A stretch of 64,000 bases of DNA from Lingula anatina. Lineage: Eukaryota > Brachiopoda > Lingulata > Lingulida > Lingulidae. Position 1 is the stretch's first letter; every line of letters begins with the position of its first letter. A program made the translations under genes and the position numbers. Shown in pieces: positions 25,104 through 34,000 of this stretch. The notes beneath the pieces were generated by a model. That model was not told where the DNA came from. It was given only the letters and a program-made list of their open reading frames with translations, and did no database searches. The stretch is from contig NW_019775591.1 in the NCBI RefSeq assembly GCF_001039355.2, positions 88,503-152,502 of the forward strand. Direction: 5' to 3'.

Positions 25104-27458
25104 TTCACTACCATGCAATGGTGAAAAGTAGTACAGGGACCAACATGCATGCTTAAAATATGTGCATGAAATGGGGAAAATATATAACTTGTATATTTCT
25201 CTTTTAGCTCACAACATCTGTCCAGGACTCTATTCTCTTGAAGGTGGTTGAAGCATTGAATTCATACTGTATTATTGAAGGGAATTTTGCCACATGCTGT
25301 CCTAATAGTGGAACTAGGTACTGTTCATTTAGTTTGTTTTAACATTTTGGTATCAGATTAATCATTGCTCTCAAGCAATAAATGATGCTATATGTTTTCT
25401 TTTTGATTTTGTTTGGTTCAACTTCTGTAAAATATAAATAATACAGAAAAATCAGTTGGAATAATACTAGCCTTATTTAAAGTGAGATGTTGCAAAATCT
25501 ATTATCTGCTGATAATTTTAAATGAGAAGTTCCAAAATTTATTAGCAGCTGCTAATTTAAAATAAGTCGCAAAATTTATAAACATTTGCTACGTACAAAC
25601 ATTTCACAGATAAGTTTTTTGTTAAAATCATATACCTAAAATAATATATGAATTGCAGGCAGAACACCTCAGCAACCAACCTGGCCTACACTAACACAAG
25701 CTATGTCCAGATGGGAGCCGGGTTCCCCAGGGTGAACTCAGCTGATAATACCAAGGTGGACCTCCTGATTGTGGCCAAGGCTCCACTGGACAATGACGTC
25801 TGTGCTCTGGGAAGTGGTTCTCAGTTAGGCAGGAAGAAGAGAGGAGGTATGATTATTAGCTTGTGGAGTTTGTCCTTTTTAATCTCTGAATTGGTAAATT
25901 GATATATTTATATGGATTTTTTAATGTTTTTTTAAAATGGAATTTGTTGCCTTCTTTTTACTTTTCATCAATTAAAAAAGCAAATGTATTTGTAATATTT
26001 AACAGATGCACTGTTATTTGAAAATATTGACAATGATTTTTTTTTTTTTAAATAGTATTGACTTTCATCAAGTAGTATGACTGTGTATATTTCAACATCG
26101 GTGAAAAAAGATACACTGTAATAGTATCATCTGTTATTGAAGACAAAGCTTTCAAATGAATATTACAGAAATTTATACACTAATTTTTTTCAAAGTGCAT
26201 TTAAATAGATATTTTTGTACTTTGCCATTCCAGTGACAGTAAATAGTGGTGTGGAGTTTGCCTTTCCCCAAGCCACTCTCACTGCCCTGGTGCAGCAATC
26301 TTCCACACAGAGCAGCATTGTCACTGCCATTGTTACATATTATCCTACTGCTACTGTTGCTGTTTCACAAGTCCAGACTGCTGCTGCTGCATACCCGTCT
26401 GTTGTGACTGTTGTTGTTACAATGGCTACTAATAATTTGGTATGTATTTTACCTGTTTTTCACCTTTTTTAATGTAAAATTACTGGGTGGTTTTATTTGG
26501 CAAGATTGTAGGCTGAGCTCCAAATTGGACTCTATCAAATTTTTTTTTTCTTTACATAATTGATTGGGGTTTTCCTCTTGTATGTATAATATTAATTTTG
26601 ATAAGTGCATTTATCCAAATAATAAATTTATTTTAGATTAAACCTGCTCCGATGGGCCTGGGTAAACATTGAAAATAGATATGATCTTCTGTTAACTATT
26701 TCATTCGAAGTGAAAACTGCTGTTATCCTATAAGTACATTTAAAAAAAGCATTTACTCTTGCAGTGCTTGTGGTCATTTCTGAGGAAAGATATAAAAATG
26801 AATATTCATGCCTTCTAATAAATTATTTAATATATAGCATTCCATTTCCTTTTCCCTTTAAGACTACTACCATGAATTCCTCCATCACAACAGAGGGTAC
26901 TACACCGGTCAATACAGGCACTGAGGCCTGGGTTATAGCAGTGTCAGTGGTTGGGGCCATACTGGTGGTCCTAGTGGTCATCATAGTGGTCTTGGTCATT
27001 CTGAAAAAGTAAGTATATAGTAGTAGTATAATTTTGTTATTACTGTATGTATACAATATGGTACAGCAAGCAGAACACACATACAAAAAATATATAATAT
27101 CAAATTACATCTGGGCTACGTTATTCTTATAAGTTTAATGGCCCACAAAAGATTGATGGTCTATGATGGTCTGATAAGTATTTTGTGTTATGAGTGTTTA
27201 AGCCCCTATTCTCTGTCATTTCCTGAACATTAGCTATTTGAGGTTCAACATTTTTTATTCGAATATGCTTTAATTAGTATATTAGCTCTTGATACCTAGT
27301 ACTTTACTTTAGAATTTTAAGAAAGTTTTATGGTTCACATTATAATAGTTTTGTCTGTTTCTCAGAAACTGCTAGCTTTTATTGAGTTACAATTTTTATT
27401 ATTTTTCAGACCGCAGAAGGTTTCCAATTCCAGTGGTGAGCTGGGGGCTGAGACATAA
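6979..27458 (+). CDS. NIDO-AMOP-VWD-multi-EGF-TSP1 transmembrane protein (mucin-like)
   Basis: A single-pass membrane protein of about 1,960 residues from the first recognised exon, or about 2,100 if the duplicated exons are real. Domain order is NIDO, AMOP, VWD, about 20 EGF-like modules, TSP1, a juxtamembrane region with RKKR, TM helix and a short tail. NIDO-AMOP-VWD is the core of the MUC4/mucin-like protein family, whose members act in cell-surface adhesion and matrix contact. Exons: 6979-7112, 7354-7539, 7876-8049, 8507-8617, 9092-9356, 9651-10031, 10366-10617, 10973-11167, 11615-11725, 11985-12069, 12296-12480, 12880-13026, 13611-13756, 14059-14287, 14583-14705, 15049-15177, 15391-15513, 15760-15882, 16136-16276, 16534-16665, 17163-17309, 17484-17612, 18065-18190, 18436-18567, 18900-19019, 19390-19530, 19868-19993, 20338-20604, 20880-21008, 21531-21653, 21980-22108, 22508-22681, (copies 23363-23485, 23812-23940, 24340-24513), 24946-25007, 25208-25317, 25659-25846, 26234-26439, 26863-27008, 27410-27458. 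Every junction keeps the frame. The first exon starts in phase 1, so the start codon and signal peptide are missing. Confidence 0.9.
9092..9356 (+). CDS. NIDO-AMOP linker exon
   Basis: One exon of 265 bases carries [27 protein letters not shown] and [15 protein letters not shown], ending NSPIAAG in phase 1. It continues the beta-rich region between NIDO and AMOP found in MUC4-type proteins (the YPVRVGY string and a final '[10 protein letters not shown]' resemble the usual end of the NIDO region). I do not recognise a separate named domain in it. It contains one cysteine (in GVACSDW). Confidence 0.75.
9651..10031 (+). CDS. AMOP domain exon
   Basis: A single 381-base exon, phase 1 at both ends, encodes a cysteine-rich AMOP-like domain. 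Visible features are CPGG near the start, [14 protein letters not shown], the paired cysteines of [26 protein letters not shown] and a final FVPPGQG. The CCY...CC...C...RP pattern is the AMOP signature. The last cysteine of the usual C-x-x-Y-x-P end appears replaced ([11 protein letters not shown]), so this is a divergent copy. AMOP domains occur only in extracellular adhesion proteins, next to NIDO and VWD as here. Confidence 0.82.
10366..12480 (+). CDS. VWD domain exons
   Basis: Exons 10366-10617, 10973-11167, 11615-11725, 11985-12069 and 12296-12480 encode a von Willebrand factor type D domain. It opens with [20 protein letters not shown] (the canonical GDPH-TxDG-FxFNG-GEY) and continues with [38 protein letters not shown] (the GLxGNxNxxxxDD calcium-binding loop), [18 protein letters not shown] and a C-terminal Cys pair ([19 protein letters not shown]). 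The domain is complete. Its loop keeps the acidic residues expected for calcium binding. In MUC4-type proteins GDPH is also a known cleavage site; whether cleavage happens here is unknown. The donor at 11725 is followed within 20 bases by a long GT microsatellite. Confidence 0.92.
11744..11794. repeat. (GT)n microsatellite at a splice donor
   Basis: About 25 GT units start within 20 bases of the donor after exon 11615-11725. The array provides many alternative GT dinucleotides and could be length-polymorphic. Confidence 0.95.
12880..13756 (+). CDS. post-VWD beta-rich exons
   Basis: Two exons (12880-13026, 13611-13756) encode [40 protein letters not shown] and [20 protein letters not shown], then [19 protein letters not shown] leading into the first EGF module. 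The [13 protein letters not shown] and IIASDGKAN strings resemble cadherin/Ig-like segments found after VWD in mucin-4 and SUSD2-like proteins. Several N-x-T/S sites are present. No named domain can be assigned from the sequence alone. Confidence 0.7.
14059..14287 (+). CDS. EGF modules 1-2
   Basis: The exon starts in phase 0 with NGGTC, continuing the preceding CKCQ. CQNGGTC...[13 protein letters not shown] is a complete non-calcium EGF module. It is followed by [10 protein letters not shown]...[14 protein letters not shown], a calcium-binding-type module with an unusual spacing and a CGPCP string. From its 3' end onward nearly every junction is phase 1. Confidence 0.85.
14366..14423. repeat. 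(AAT)n / (ATAATT)n microsatellite
   Basis: Uninterrupted AAT repeats run directly into ATAATT repeats in the intron between EGF modules 2 and 3. Confidence 0.95.
14583..15882 (+). CDS. calcium-binding EGF modules 3-6
   Basis: Four single-module exons (14583-14705, 15049-15177, 15391-15513, 15760-15882), each phase 1 at both ends. They open with DEDEC, DVDEC, DINEC and EIDEC, the D-x-D/N-E-C calcium-binding signature, and carry six cysteines and a GSY or TY aromatic before the fifth. The last 31 bases of the second exon are partly repeated in the following intron (15190-15216). Tandem cbEGF modules form rigid calcium-stabilised rods, as in fibrillin. Confidence 0.9.
16136..16276 (+). CDS. divergent EGF-like module 7
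   Basis: One phase 1-1 exon reads [33 protein letters not shown] and KKCV. It lacks the D-x-D-E-C calcium signature and has unusual spacing, so it probably interrupts the calcium-binding rod with a flexible joint. It has six cysteines, so I call it EGF-like. Confidence 0.75.
16534..18567 (+). CDS. calcium-binding EGF modules 8-12
   Basis: Five phase 1-1 exons (16534-16665, 17163-17309, 17484-17612, 18065-18190, 18436-18567) open with DIDEC, DIDEC, DKNEC, DLNEC and DYDEC. Each has six cysteines and a V/L/I-G-x-Y/F-x-C motif. Modules 10 (DKNEC) and 12 (DYDEC) have non-standard second residues that could weaken calcium binding. Intron lengths range from 245 to 497 bases; the intron before 18065 holds an 80-base tandem duplication (17811-17962). 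Confidence 0.88.
17811..17962 (+). repeat. 80-bp tandem duplication in an intron
   Basis: A unit beginning AAAAAGAATGATAATG is repeated with an offset of 80 bases (17811 and 17891), with few differences. It is intronic, about 100 bases before the exon at 18065. Confidence 0.9.
18900..20604 (+). CDS. EGF modules 13-17
   Basis: Exons 18900-19019 (AANQC, non-calcium type), 19390-19530 (DINEC), 19868-19993 (DIDEC) and 20338-20604. The last one encodes two modules (DIDEC and DVDEC) without an intron between them: CSDVDEC joins them directly. This is the only two-module exon of the cbEGF array and probably reflects loss of one intron. All outer junctions are phase 1. Confidence 0.88.
20880..22108 (+). 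CDS. EGF modules 18-20
   Basis: Exons 20880-21008 (DLNEC), 21531-21653 (LLAEC, non-calcium type, ENNTC-like with N-glycosylation motif NNT) and 21980-22108 (DVDEC). All are phase 1-1. The second and third are repeated almost exactly at 23363-23485 and 23812-23940 inside the large duplication, so the true module number is uncertain by two. Confidence 0.87.
21083..24745 (+). repeat. 1.83-kb near-perfect tandem duplication joined at one N
   Basis: Bases 21083-22913 and 22915-24745 are the same length and align with a constant offset of 1832. I saw only three mismatches (21274/23106 G/C, 21524/23356 T/A, 22895/24727 C/T) and no indels, although most of the sequence is intron. The single N at 22914 sits exactly at the junction. 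The duplicated unit includes two EGF exons and the TSP1 exon. Because all are phase 1-1, either arrangement keeps the reading frame. An unmerged overlap between two contigs or haplotypes is the simplest explanation; a very recent real duplication is the alternative. Confidence 0.95.
22508..22681 (+). CDS. thrombospondin type 1 repeat
   Basis: A phase 1-1 exon of 174 bases encodes one TSP1 repeat. It has the tryptophan ladder ([10 protein letters not shown]), the SVTCGGG core, the arginine pair in TQSRTRSC, and cysteines in PCSG, QQCN and DSCP, giving the usual six. WxxW is a C-mannosylation motif and CSVTCGGG carries the O-fucosylation site (CSxTCGG type) known for this family. The exon is present again, identically, at 24340-24513. 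Confidence 0.92.
24946..26439 (+). CDS. juxtamembrane region with RKKR site
   Basis: Exons 24946-25007, 25208-25317, 25659-25846 and 26234-26439. The region reads [15 protein letters not shown], then a helix-like stretch ([14 protein letters not shown]), a CC pair (ATCCPNSG), [29 protein letters not shown], then [10 protein letters not shown] (RKKR codons 25831-25842) followed by [16 protein letters not shown] and a Thr/Val/Ala-rich stretch. RKKR followed by G fits a furin-type cleavage motif. The position, just outside the membrane and after a beta-alpha region, recalls SEA or similar self-processing domains, but I see no SEA GSVVV motif. No named domain assigned. Confidence 0.8.
25043..25105. 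repeat. (ATTT)n microsatellite
   Basis: About 15 uninterrupted ATTT units lie in the intron between exons 24946-25007 and 25208-25317. Confidence 0.95.
26863..27458 (+). CDS. transmembrane helix and C-terminal tail
   Basis: Exon 26863-27008 starts with a Thr/Ser-rich stem ([19 protein letters not shown]) and then encodes a clear membrane helix, [20 protein letters not shown], with a lysine stop-transfer pair. Exon 27410-27458 gives the tail ([15 protein letters not shown]) and the TAA stop at 27456-27458. The cytoplasmic tail is only about 16 residues and has no tyrosine, so direct intracellular signalling by it is unlikely. Confidence 0.9.
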
Positions 27459-29300
27459 ATCAGAGAAAATGGTGTAAATACATGGATTTCAGATATTATT
27501 TACAGAAAATTATGATATACAATATTCAGGTTTGGAAGTTTATGAATATTTTTTATATACTGAAGATGATGAGGATATGATAAATTTGTGGTTTAAACAA
27601 ATGCATTCCTTTTTTAAATAAAGATTGATTCTAAATGCTATTGAATATACGATAATGAGCAGCCATAAACTGTGATGTTTTTTTCTTTTTTTGCATAATC
27701 TCTATTCCGTCCAATGTAGCTTCAGTTTTTGTGTAGTGTGTATAGATAAGTCTTTTTTTCCTTATTTAATATGATAAATTATCATCAGAAAGAATAATTT
27801 TAATCCCATTTAGATATAATTCTTACTTTAGTTTGTAAAACATTGAAAAAAGAAAAAAATGTGAAATACATATTTAAGAAAACTAAAATGAGTTTTTGAC
27901 GTTGAGTGAAATGAAGAGGTGGTAGAGTAAGCTCTTAATGAAACTTGACTATTATTTTAACTAGTAATAAGGCCTAGACTGAAAAAAGTTAGAAATGTGG
28001 AATGTTGTATCCCAACATCTTTTATCTCTGCCGCTCTTACGACAAAGATACTTTTAAATGGTCAAGTGGAGAAAGAGAGCCACTCCCTCTGTCTTCTAGT
28101 ACACTCCGCCAGCTCATTATAAAGATATATTTTTATAGTACATCACATTGTTGTAGTGCTTTTTTCTTTTACAAAAATGTACATTTTTTGGACTGTGATA
28201 AAGATTTTGCATCGATGATTTTATTATTCATTAGTGATGAATCTACATGTAGTAAAAATTATATTTCTGTGATGCACTTGTGATAATACCATATTTAATC
28301 GAGATTTTCTTAATTGAAGAAATGATGTGAGACTTCAGCTTTTTTATTCAGTAAATGTACAGTGTTGATGTGAGTAAACATATCTTTGAATGAAGACGCT
28401 GAAGTTTGAATTACAAATGTCTGAAAACTCTGTTGAGAACTAGTAGAAGTTGCACTTTAAAGATTTGACGAGGAGGTCTCTAGTCAGCAATTTACTTTCT
28501 TGAAGCATGAAACGGGTTGGTATTTGGGTAGAAGTCTATGGACCAGAACAGATTAGAAATTCTGTTGAATGATTGCTGACAAGAAAAATAATGCATCATT
28601 GTGGATAGAGGAGTCGGTGTATCTTAATTTATCTTTGAAAAAAAATTACATTAATTTAGTTTTATCTCTGTATGCTAGACATGATGTTGTTCCACTGTAC
28701 TGGGAAACGTCAGTTTATGATGGTTTACGTACTAATCAAATAATTGGCTATAAGTCAATAACAATCATGACTGGATGCAAGCAGACACCCGAAACCCCAG
28801 GAGAAGGTACCCTCTACCAGGGCCACAGATTGATTTTTCACTAGTTATTCACAGAAAATGTCTCTGGCTAAATGTGGTCAATCTTCTAAATATAACTGGC
28901 TGGTGGAAAATGAGCCTATAATATCTGCCACCCTGGAAAAGGGTATGGACAAGTTGAAAGAGATTTGAATTAAACTAACTGATGATTCCCAGGGTACAGT
29001 ATTCATGACTGTCTCAATACTGGATTGCTTTTAAGTGAGCTGGATGGTGGATTGGCTTGTGGCCGCTCTGATGAAAGCTCACAAAGGTAAAAGAACTTTT
29101 AAAGATATGTCTGATCGTAAATCGCACTTCTCTTGACATTTCTCCAGAGTACTAAAGGCATGACTTAAGATGCTACTTTACTCATAAATGATAGTGTTCT
29201 CACACACCGTGAGGCTGATGACTTTGTGAATGTGTGGCAACTCTCACTGCACTGTATTGATATTGTATTTTGCAATAAAATATTTTTAAAAAACATTTTC
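27459..29300 (+). other. 3' UTR region of the large gene
   Basis: No further coding exon is recognised. AATAAA motifs suitable as polyadenylation signals occur at 27617-27622 and 29274-29279. Without transcripts either could end the mRNA. A piece of a dispersed coding repeat lies at 28796-28960. Confidence 0.5.
28796..28960 (+). repeat. remnant of a dispersed protein-coding repeat
   Basis: The stretch encodes GTLYQGHRLIFH followed by a stop and, further on, NWLVENEPIISATLEKG. The same strings in the same order (ILYQGDRLIFHK, LWLLENLPKISATLVEG) occur on the minus strand at 62350-62460, and the first part also at 6829-6865 (minus strand). I do not recognise the protein family. Confidence 0.55.
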
Positions 29301-30215
29301 TGTACTCAGTCTTGCTGTACTTGTCCTTATAAAACCATATGTATGTTATTTATGCCCTGAATCGAGCAACAGTCACAAACACTTCACATAAAGTATGTTT
29401 TCTAACCTTAATCAAAAGTCAAAAATGGATTGTAAAATAGATATCCTTTATATCACTTCCTACACACCCGTCACCCGTCACATGGAGAATCTGATTTTTC
29501 ATACGTGACCTCGAGGTAATGTCAAACCACCCGCACGTCATGGAATAGGACGGACGGATGGACTAAAATCTCTGAAGCAAAAAATCTGAATATTAACTAT
29601 ATCTTTTAACTTGCACCTTTTAAGGGAGTCATAGGAACGTTAATGAACTCTCTCATCGTTCAGTAGTTTTATTGGCCGTGTGGTAAGGTCCACCAATTCT
29701 AGACAATGGACCCTGGGTCGCAAGTCGGCCAGGCAACCTTTTTTTTCTTTTTTGTTTTGTTATGACTATTTTTCCTACCCCTCCCTTTTTACCTCTAATA
29801 GATAAACCCCAAACAACCATTTTATGTTTATTTAACTCCAATTGCTACTTTTTCAAAATGTACAGAAGCTCAAATGAAAGTTGAAATAAATTGAAATTCA
29901 GTTAAAAAACAATCATACATGTATACTGATCCAGAATTTTAAATATCAGGACTTCTTCGTCCTTTTAGTATCTTTTCGGGTAATAGGTATACTTGTGTTT
30001 TTCCTTCTCTGAATTTATTCAGCTCGACTTACTGAGTGGACTGAGTGCCACTGCAATGGACTGCAATGCAACCCGGGGCGCTGAAGTTAGTGTCTAGTTT
30101 CGCAGATGGTTGTGTACGATAAAATATCCTAAGTAATTAATAATAACTTTAACTATTTTTTACACAACATGTTGTAGATTTTCTTTATGAATTTCCCTCA
30201 GTTAGTTATATGCAA

Positions 30216-30560
30216 TTAAAGGGATAATAACTCTTCGTATGAGATCTATATTTCACCATAAAAACATTGTGAATAACTCATAGAAATATAATATATTCTG
30301 TTTTACGACAAAAACAGCAGTTATAGATATTATTCTGATATCTGAGCTTGTCTTCAGATCACGTGACCTCCATTGATGGCTATGCTCTGTTGTAATCACT
30401 TAAGATATTTTAACAAAAAACCAAACTTTTTAGAAAAAAACCAGGGACTAACTTTGAATGTAAAAATGGATTCATTAATCATTGGTTAATATGGGAAAAT
30501 TGTTGTTTACTCCAGGAAAATTTATTTTTTGGCCAAAACGAAGAGTAATTATCCCTTTAA
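30216..30560. mobile_element. MITE with TTAA ends (copy 2)
   Basis: A 345-base element with 22-base terminal inverted repeats, one mismatch, beginning TTAAAGGGATAATAACTCTT. TTAA stands at both ends. Its inner part near 30460-30530 (AATGGATTCATTAATCATTG and the following GGGAAAATTGTTGTTTACTC) corresponds in reverse orientation to the interior of the element at 1214-1397, so both belong to one family. Non-coding. Confidence 0.75.
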
Positions 30561-31037
30561 TGGTTTCTAAATGAGGTTTAAACAACGCGCCGAACATTTA
30601 CTTTCAGAATTTTCAGAACAAAAATAACTTGATATAATACAAATATAGACCAATTCTTTAAATTATTATTTTTAATATGTGTCTTATTTGTGCACAGACA
30701 GTTAAAATATTAATTCTGTAGAGTTTATTTATGGAAAATTACCTATGACTGTAACATTCAAGACAATTCAATAAACTTGTGAAACTTAAACGTTTTCCTT
30801 TAAAAGAGTTCATCTATGTTTCAAGAAGTAGAAAGAAAGAAAGAAAGGAAAAAAGAAAGAAATATCAATAACCTTATGGCTACGCTGCACCGTAAGTTTG
30901 AATGAAAATTCTGTCTGTTCTATCACAATCCCGCCCAAGTACGTTCATTCGACTAATGAAAGCTAATTTATATCCCCAGTCACGCAATATCAAGTATGCT
31001 GTCTTTAAAATGCGTTTTTATTTATTTATTATTTATG

Positions 31038-31071
<34 letters not shown>
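31038..31071. repeat. (GT)n microsatellite
   Basis: About 17 GT units in intergenic DNA. Confidence 0.95.
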
Positions 31072-31072
<1 letters not shown>

Positions 31073-34000
31073 GTTATGAATTTATTAACTCTTTATCCTG
31101 TTTTCGAGATAAAGACTTATTGTACCTTCTCAAAAAACCAGACGATAATTCAAACCGAAGCGTCCGCACGGAAAGTAGGTGACCTCTTCATTATTATGTA
31201 AATCAGGTGAGCGTTTGGTGAGAGGTGCTCAGATAGGACCAAGGTCAGTAGAAGATGGAGAAGAAGGATATTCCATGCCATATTACTGCTACTGCCACAT
31301 GTAGACCGAAAATGGCACTGGACCGGAAGCAGTATCTCGTAAGTTCCGTACAGATGATAAAAAATGTATTGTAGCATTTCTTGGTTTTTCATTGACGATA
31401 TTTTCCCCGAAATGGTGCACTCTAGGCATAATGACCACGTGGACATCTAACTGACGTGAAGCCTTAGCTTTGCTTAGCTTTCCCTCAGTGCCTTTTGGGC
31501 ACCTTTTTGTTTCTGATACCATAAGCTTTCCATGAGGGTATTATATATTTGTATAACTTTAAAGCTTTTAAGATTAAAATTGCCATTTTTTAATTATAAC
31601 GCAAAGGATACTGACAAGAATTGCTGTAATGAACATGTACTACTATATCAGACCTTTACACGTTGTTTCATGAATGTTAATTTATTCCTTTAATTCCAGT
31701 GACTCTAAGTGCCGTTGACGAAGATCCCAGGAGTGTCCTACTCAGATAAACGTTTCGTGTTCGACCCATACAGTCCCCCACACCCATGCCAAGATTGCCT
31801 CCTATGCCGACGTTTGTCTGCTTGTTAATTTGCAGGGACGACATTTAGTACGGTTATGTTTGCTTTTGGTTGTGACATTCCGCTCCAAAACGTACAATGT
31901 AAATCAAGCGAAAAGTCGTATGAAAAGAGTTTTTATTTATGAAACTTCTCATGGAAATTTATTCCGTACTAAGCGTCCTCCCTGCATGATGCTGGTTTGC
32001 TTCTTTTGGTAATTGTATGTTACTATGTCGTAGTACAGTGTTCTATCTGATCGTGGTGTTATGAAGGTGATGTATGTATACTTTTGGGTCAGGGTCGAAA
32101 CCCGTCCCTTTTCGAACCTGAACGTTAGATTTGAAGTTTTCATTTATATAAATAATGTCTATATAAAATGATAAAGTGATTGTTTTATAATTATCATATA
32201 TCAATTTCCAAGAAGAGAAATCTTTTCTATATGTCACTGAAAATATGTGGGCAAATCTGCAACTAGACACCTCGCTATGAAGTCGAAGATATAATCTAAT
32301 TGATTTTAAATGATGTTGATTTCTGGGAAAGAAAGACATTGCAACCGCATAACGTAAAATGCATATAGGAAAATTTAAATTGCATTTATCGTGTGTTCAG
32401 TCAAAAAAGAGGAAGAGATGTAAATCTACAAAAGACACTGTTCATAAAACCTGTAACGCCTTAGAAATTCCAACATTATGTTACGGGCAAAATGTGTCCA
32501 TGTTACTGCAGAATTGTCCACATGTAGTATAATTATGAATATGACACTGGCTGTTAATAACCTTCCTCTGGTTCTCGGTGTTTTCAGTGCTGGACGGGGC
32601 TCAAATATCTGTTTTCTGAAACGAAGTTAAACCATAGTGTGGGGTAAAGAGTGCCATCCGAAATAAAACTTAATTTAATATTACAGTAGTAGAATGGAGA
32701 TCATTGTTGCGTCTAGAATAAGAAAACTGTTCCATTAGTTGGCTACAATAATTTCCCAGGATTGCGACCATTTATATGCCGTCTAGAAGTTAAATTACAA
32801 AACAGAAGTGTCGAAAAAAAAAAAAAAAAAACGGAAAATGGACTTCATTCAGACATCGTTTGTCTATTAAAATGTTTCTGTAGGACTGACATCATAGCCT
32901 TTTGAATTCCATATTTTAAAAATGAGCGGTCTCAAAGCCCAATTTTCGGGAGGTAATGGGTATTCTGAAAGGATTCAATGAATCTTTAGACCAACTTTTG
33001 TCAATTTTGCTCGAAAAGAAAGTGAACAATTAATAATTCTTAAACAAAATCTATAGATTGAAAATATTATAGGATTTATCTTATCTGTTATACTGAAGTC
33101 CATTCTAACAGTATGATCAGTTATTTATTTTAAAAATTTAAGGAATTATCATCTAAAAATGTTATTTCAAAGTATTTTGTTCTTTTATATGGCAAATTCT
33201 ATATTCTACCAAAGTGTATGTAAACCTTAACACTTCATTTGGTTTGAATTTTTTAAATGAAAAACCTGCTTATAATGTGCAGATTAAAGTTGTTCTGTAT
33301 TCTTATATATTTAAATTTTTTCGGGAGCAAGGGCTTATTGACAAAGACAGGCTTGGTTTTGATATCAGTCCTGGATGCCTATGTTTTGTTGTTTGTGCTT
33401 AGTGTCATCACTGAACACCGAGAACCACAGTTAATTTTAAGTGAATGTGAAAAGTTACTTGAAGTACGCAAGTATACTTTTTGCGGAACCTTTTCAGTTT
33501 TGTGTGTATATTTATTCTGAATTTGGCTTAGACTTGGATAATCTTGTAAACCGACCATGTCTTTATGTCGCTCCTGATTCCCATGCTTTCCAAATGTAAA
33601 ATTTCACCCACAGTTACGCCATATATGATATTTATTTTCGAATTTGTTGTGCAAAGAAAACAAAAATTTTAAAAATATCGATTGCCAAAACAACCAGAAA
33701 TCATCTTACAAACATGAAGAAATTTTGGCTACTGTTCTATTTGGGGTGCAAACATCAATGAGACGACATAGGACAAGGTGTGAAATTGTTACAACCTCTG
33801 AATTTGGACGGAAATATTTTTGATGGATTTCGACTTTGTCAACTTTGACAAAAAGTTCAATTTGTTAAAAGTTCCAAACATTACGATTTTGAACTTATTT
33901 TTTTCATAAATTAAAGGATTCTGTCTTTTAGTAACAATGTTAAAAAATTCGACTTGTTTTATTTACAGATATATACTCTTTTTTTTTTTTTTTACTTGTT

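Noticed and set aside
26234-26439. SEA domain before the membrane
   Set aside because: The position fits, but the G-SVVV/GSxxx cleavage motif and SEA pattern are not visible, so it was not named as SEA.
33214-33520. Hydrophobic open frames that could be a small membrane protein
   Set aside because: AT-rich low-complexity frames without start context, splice partners or recognisable motif; expected by chance in this composition.
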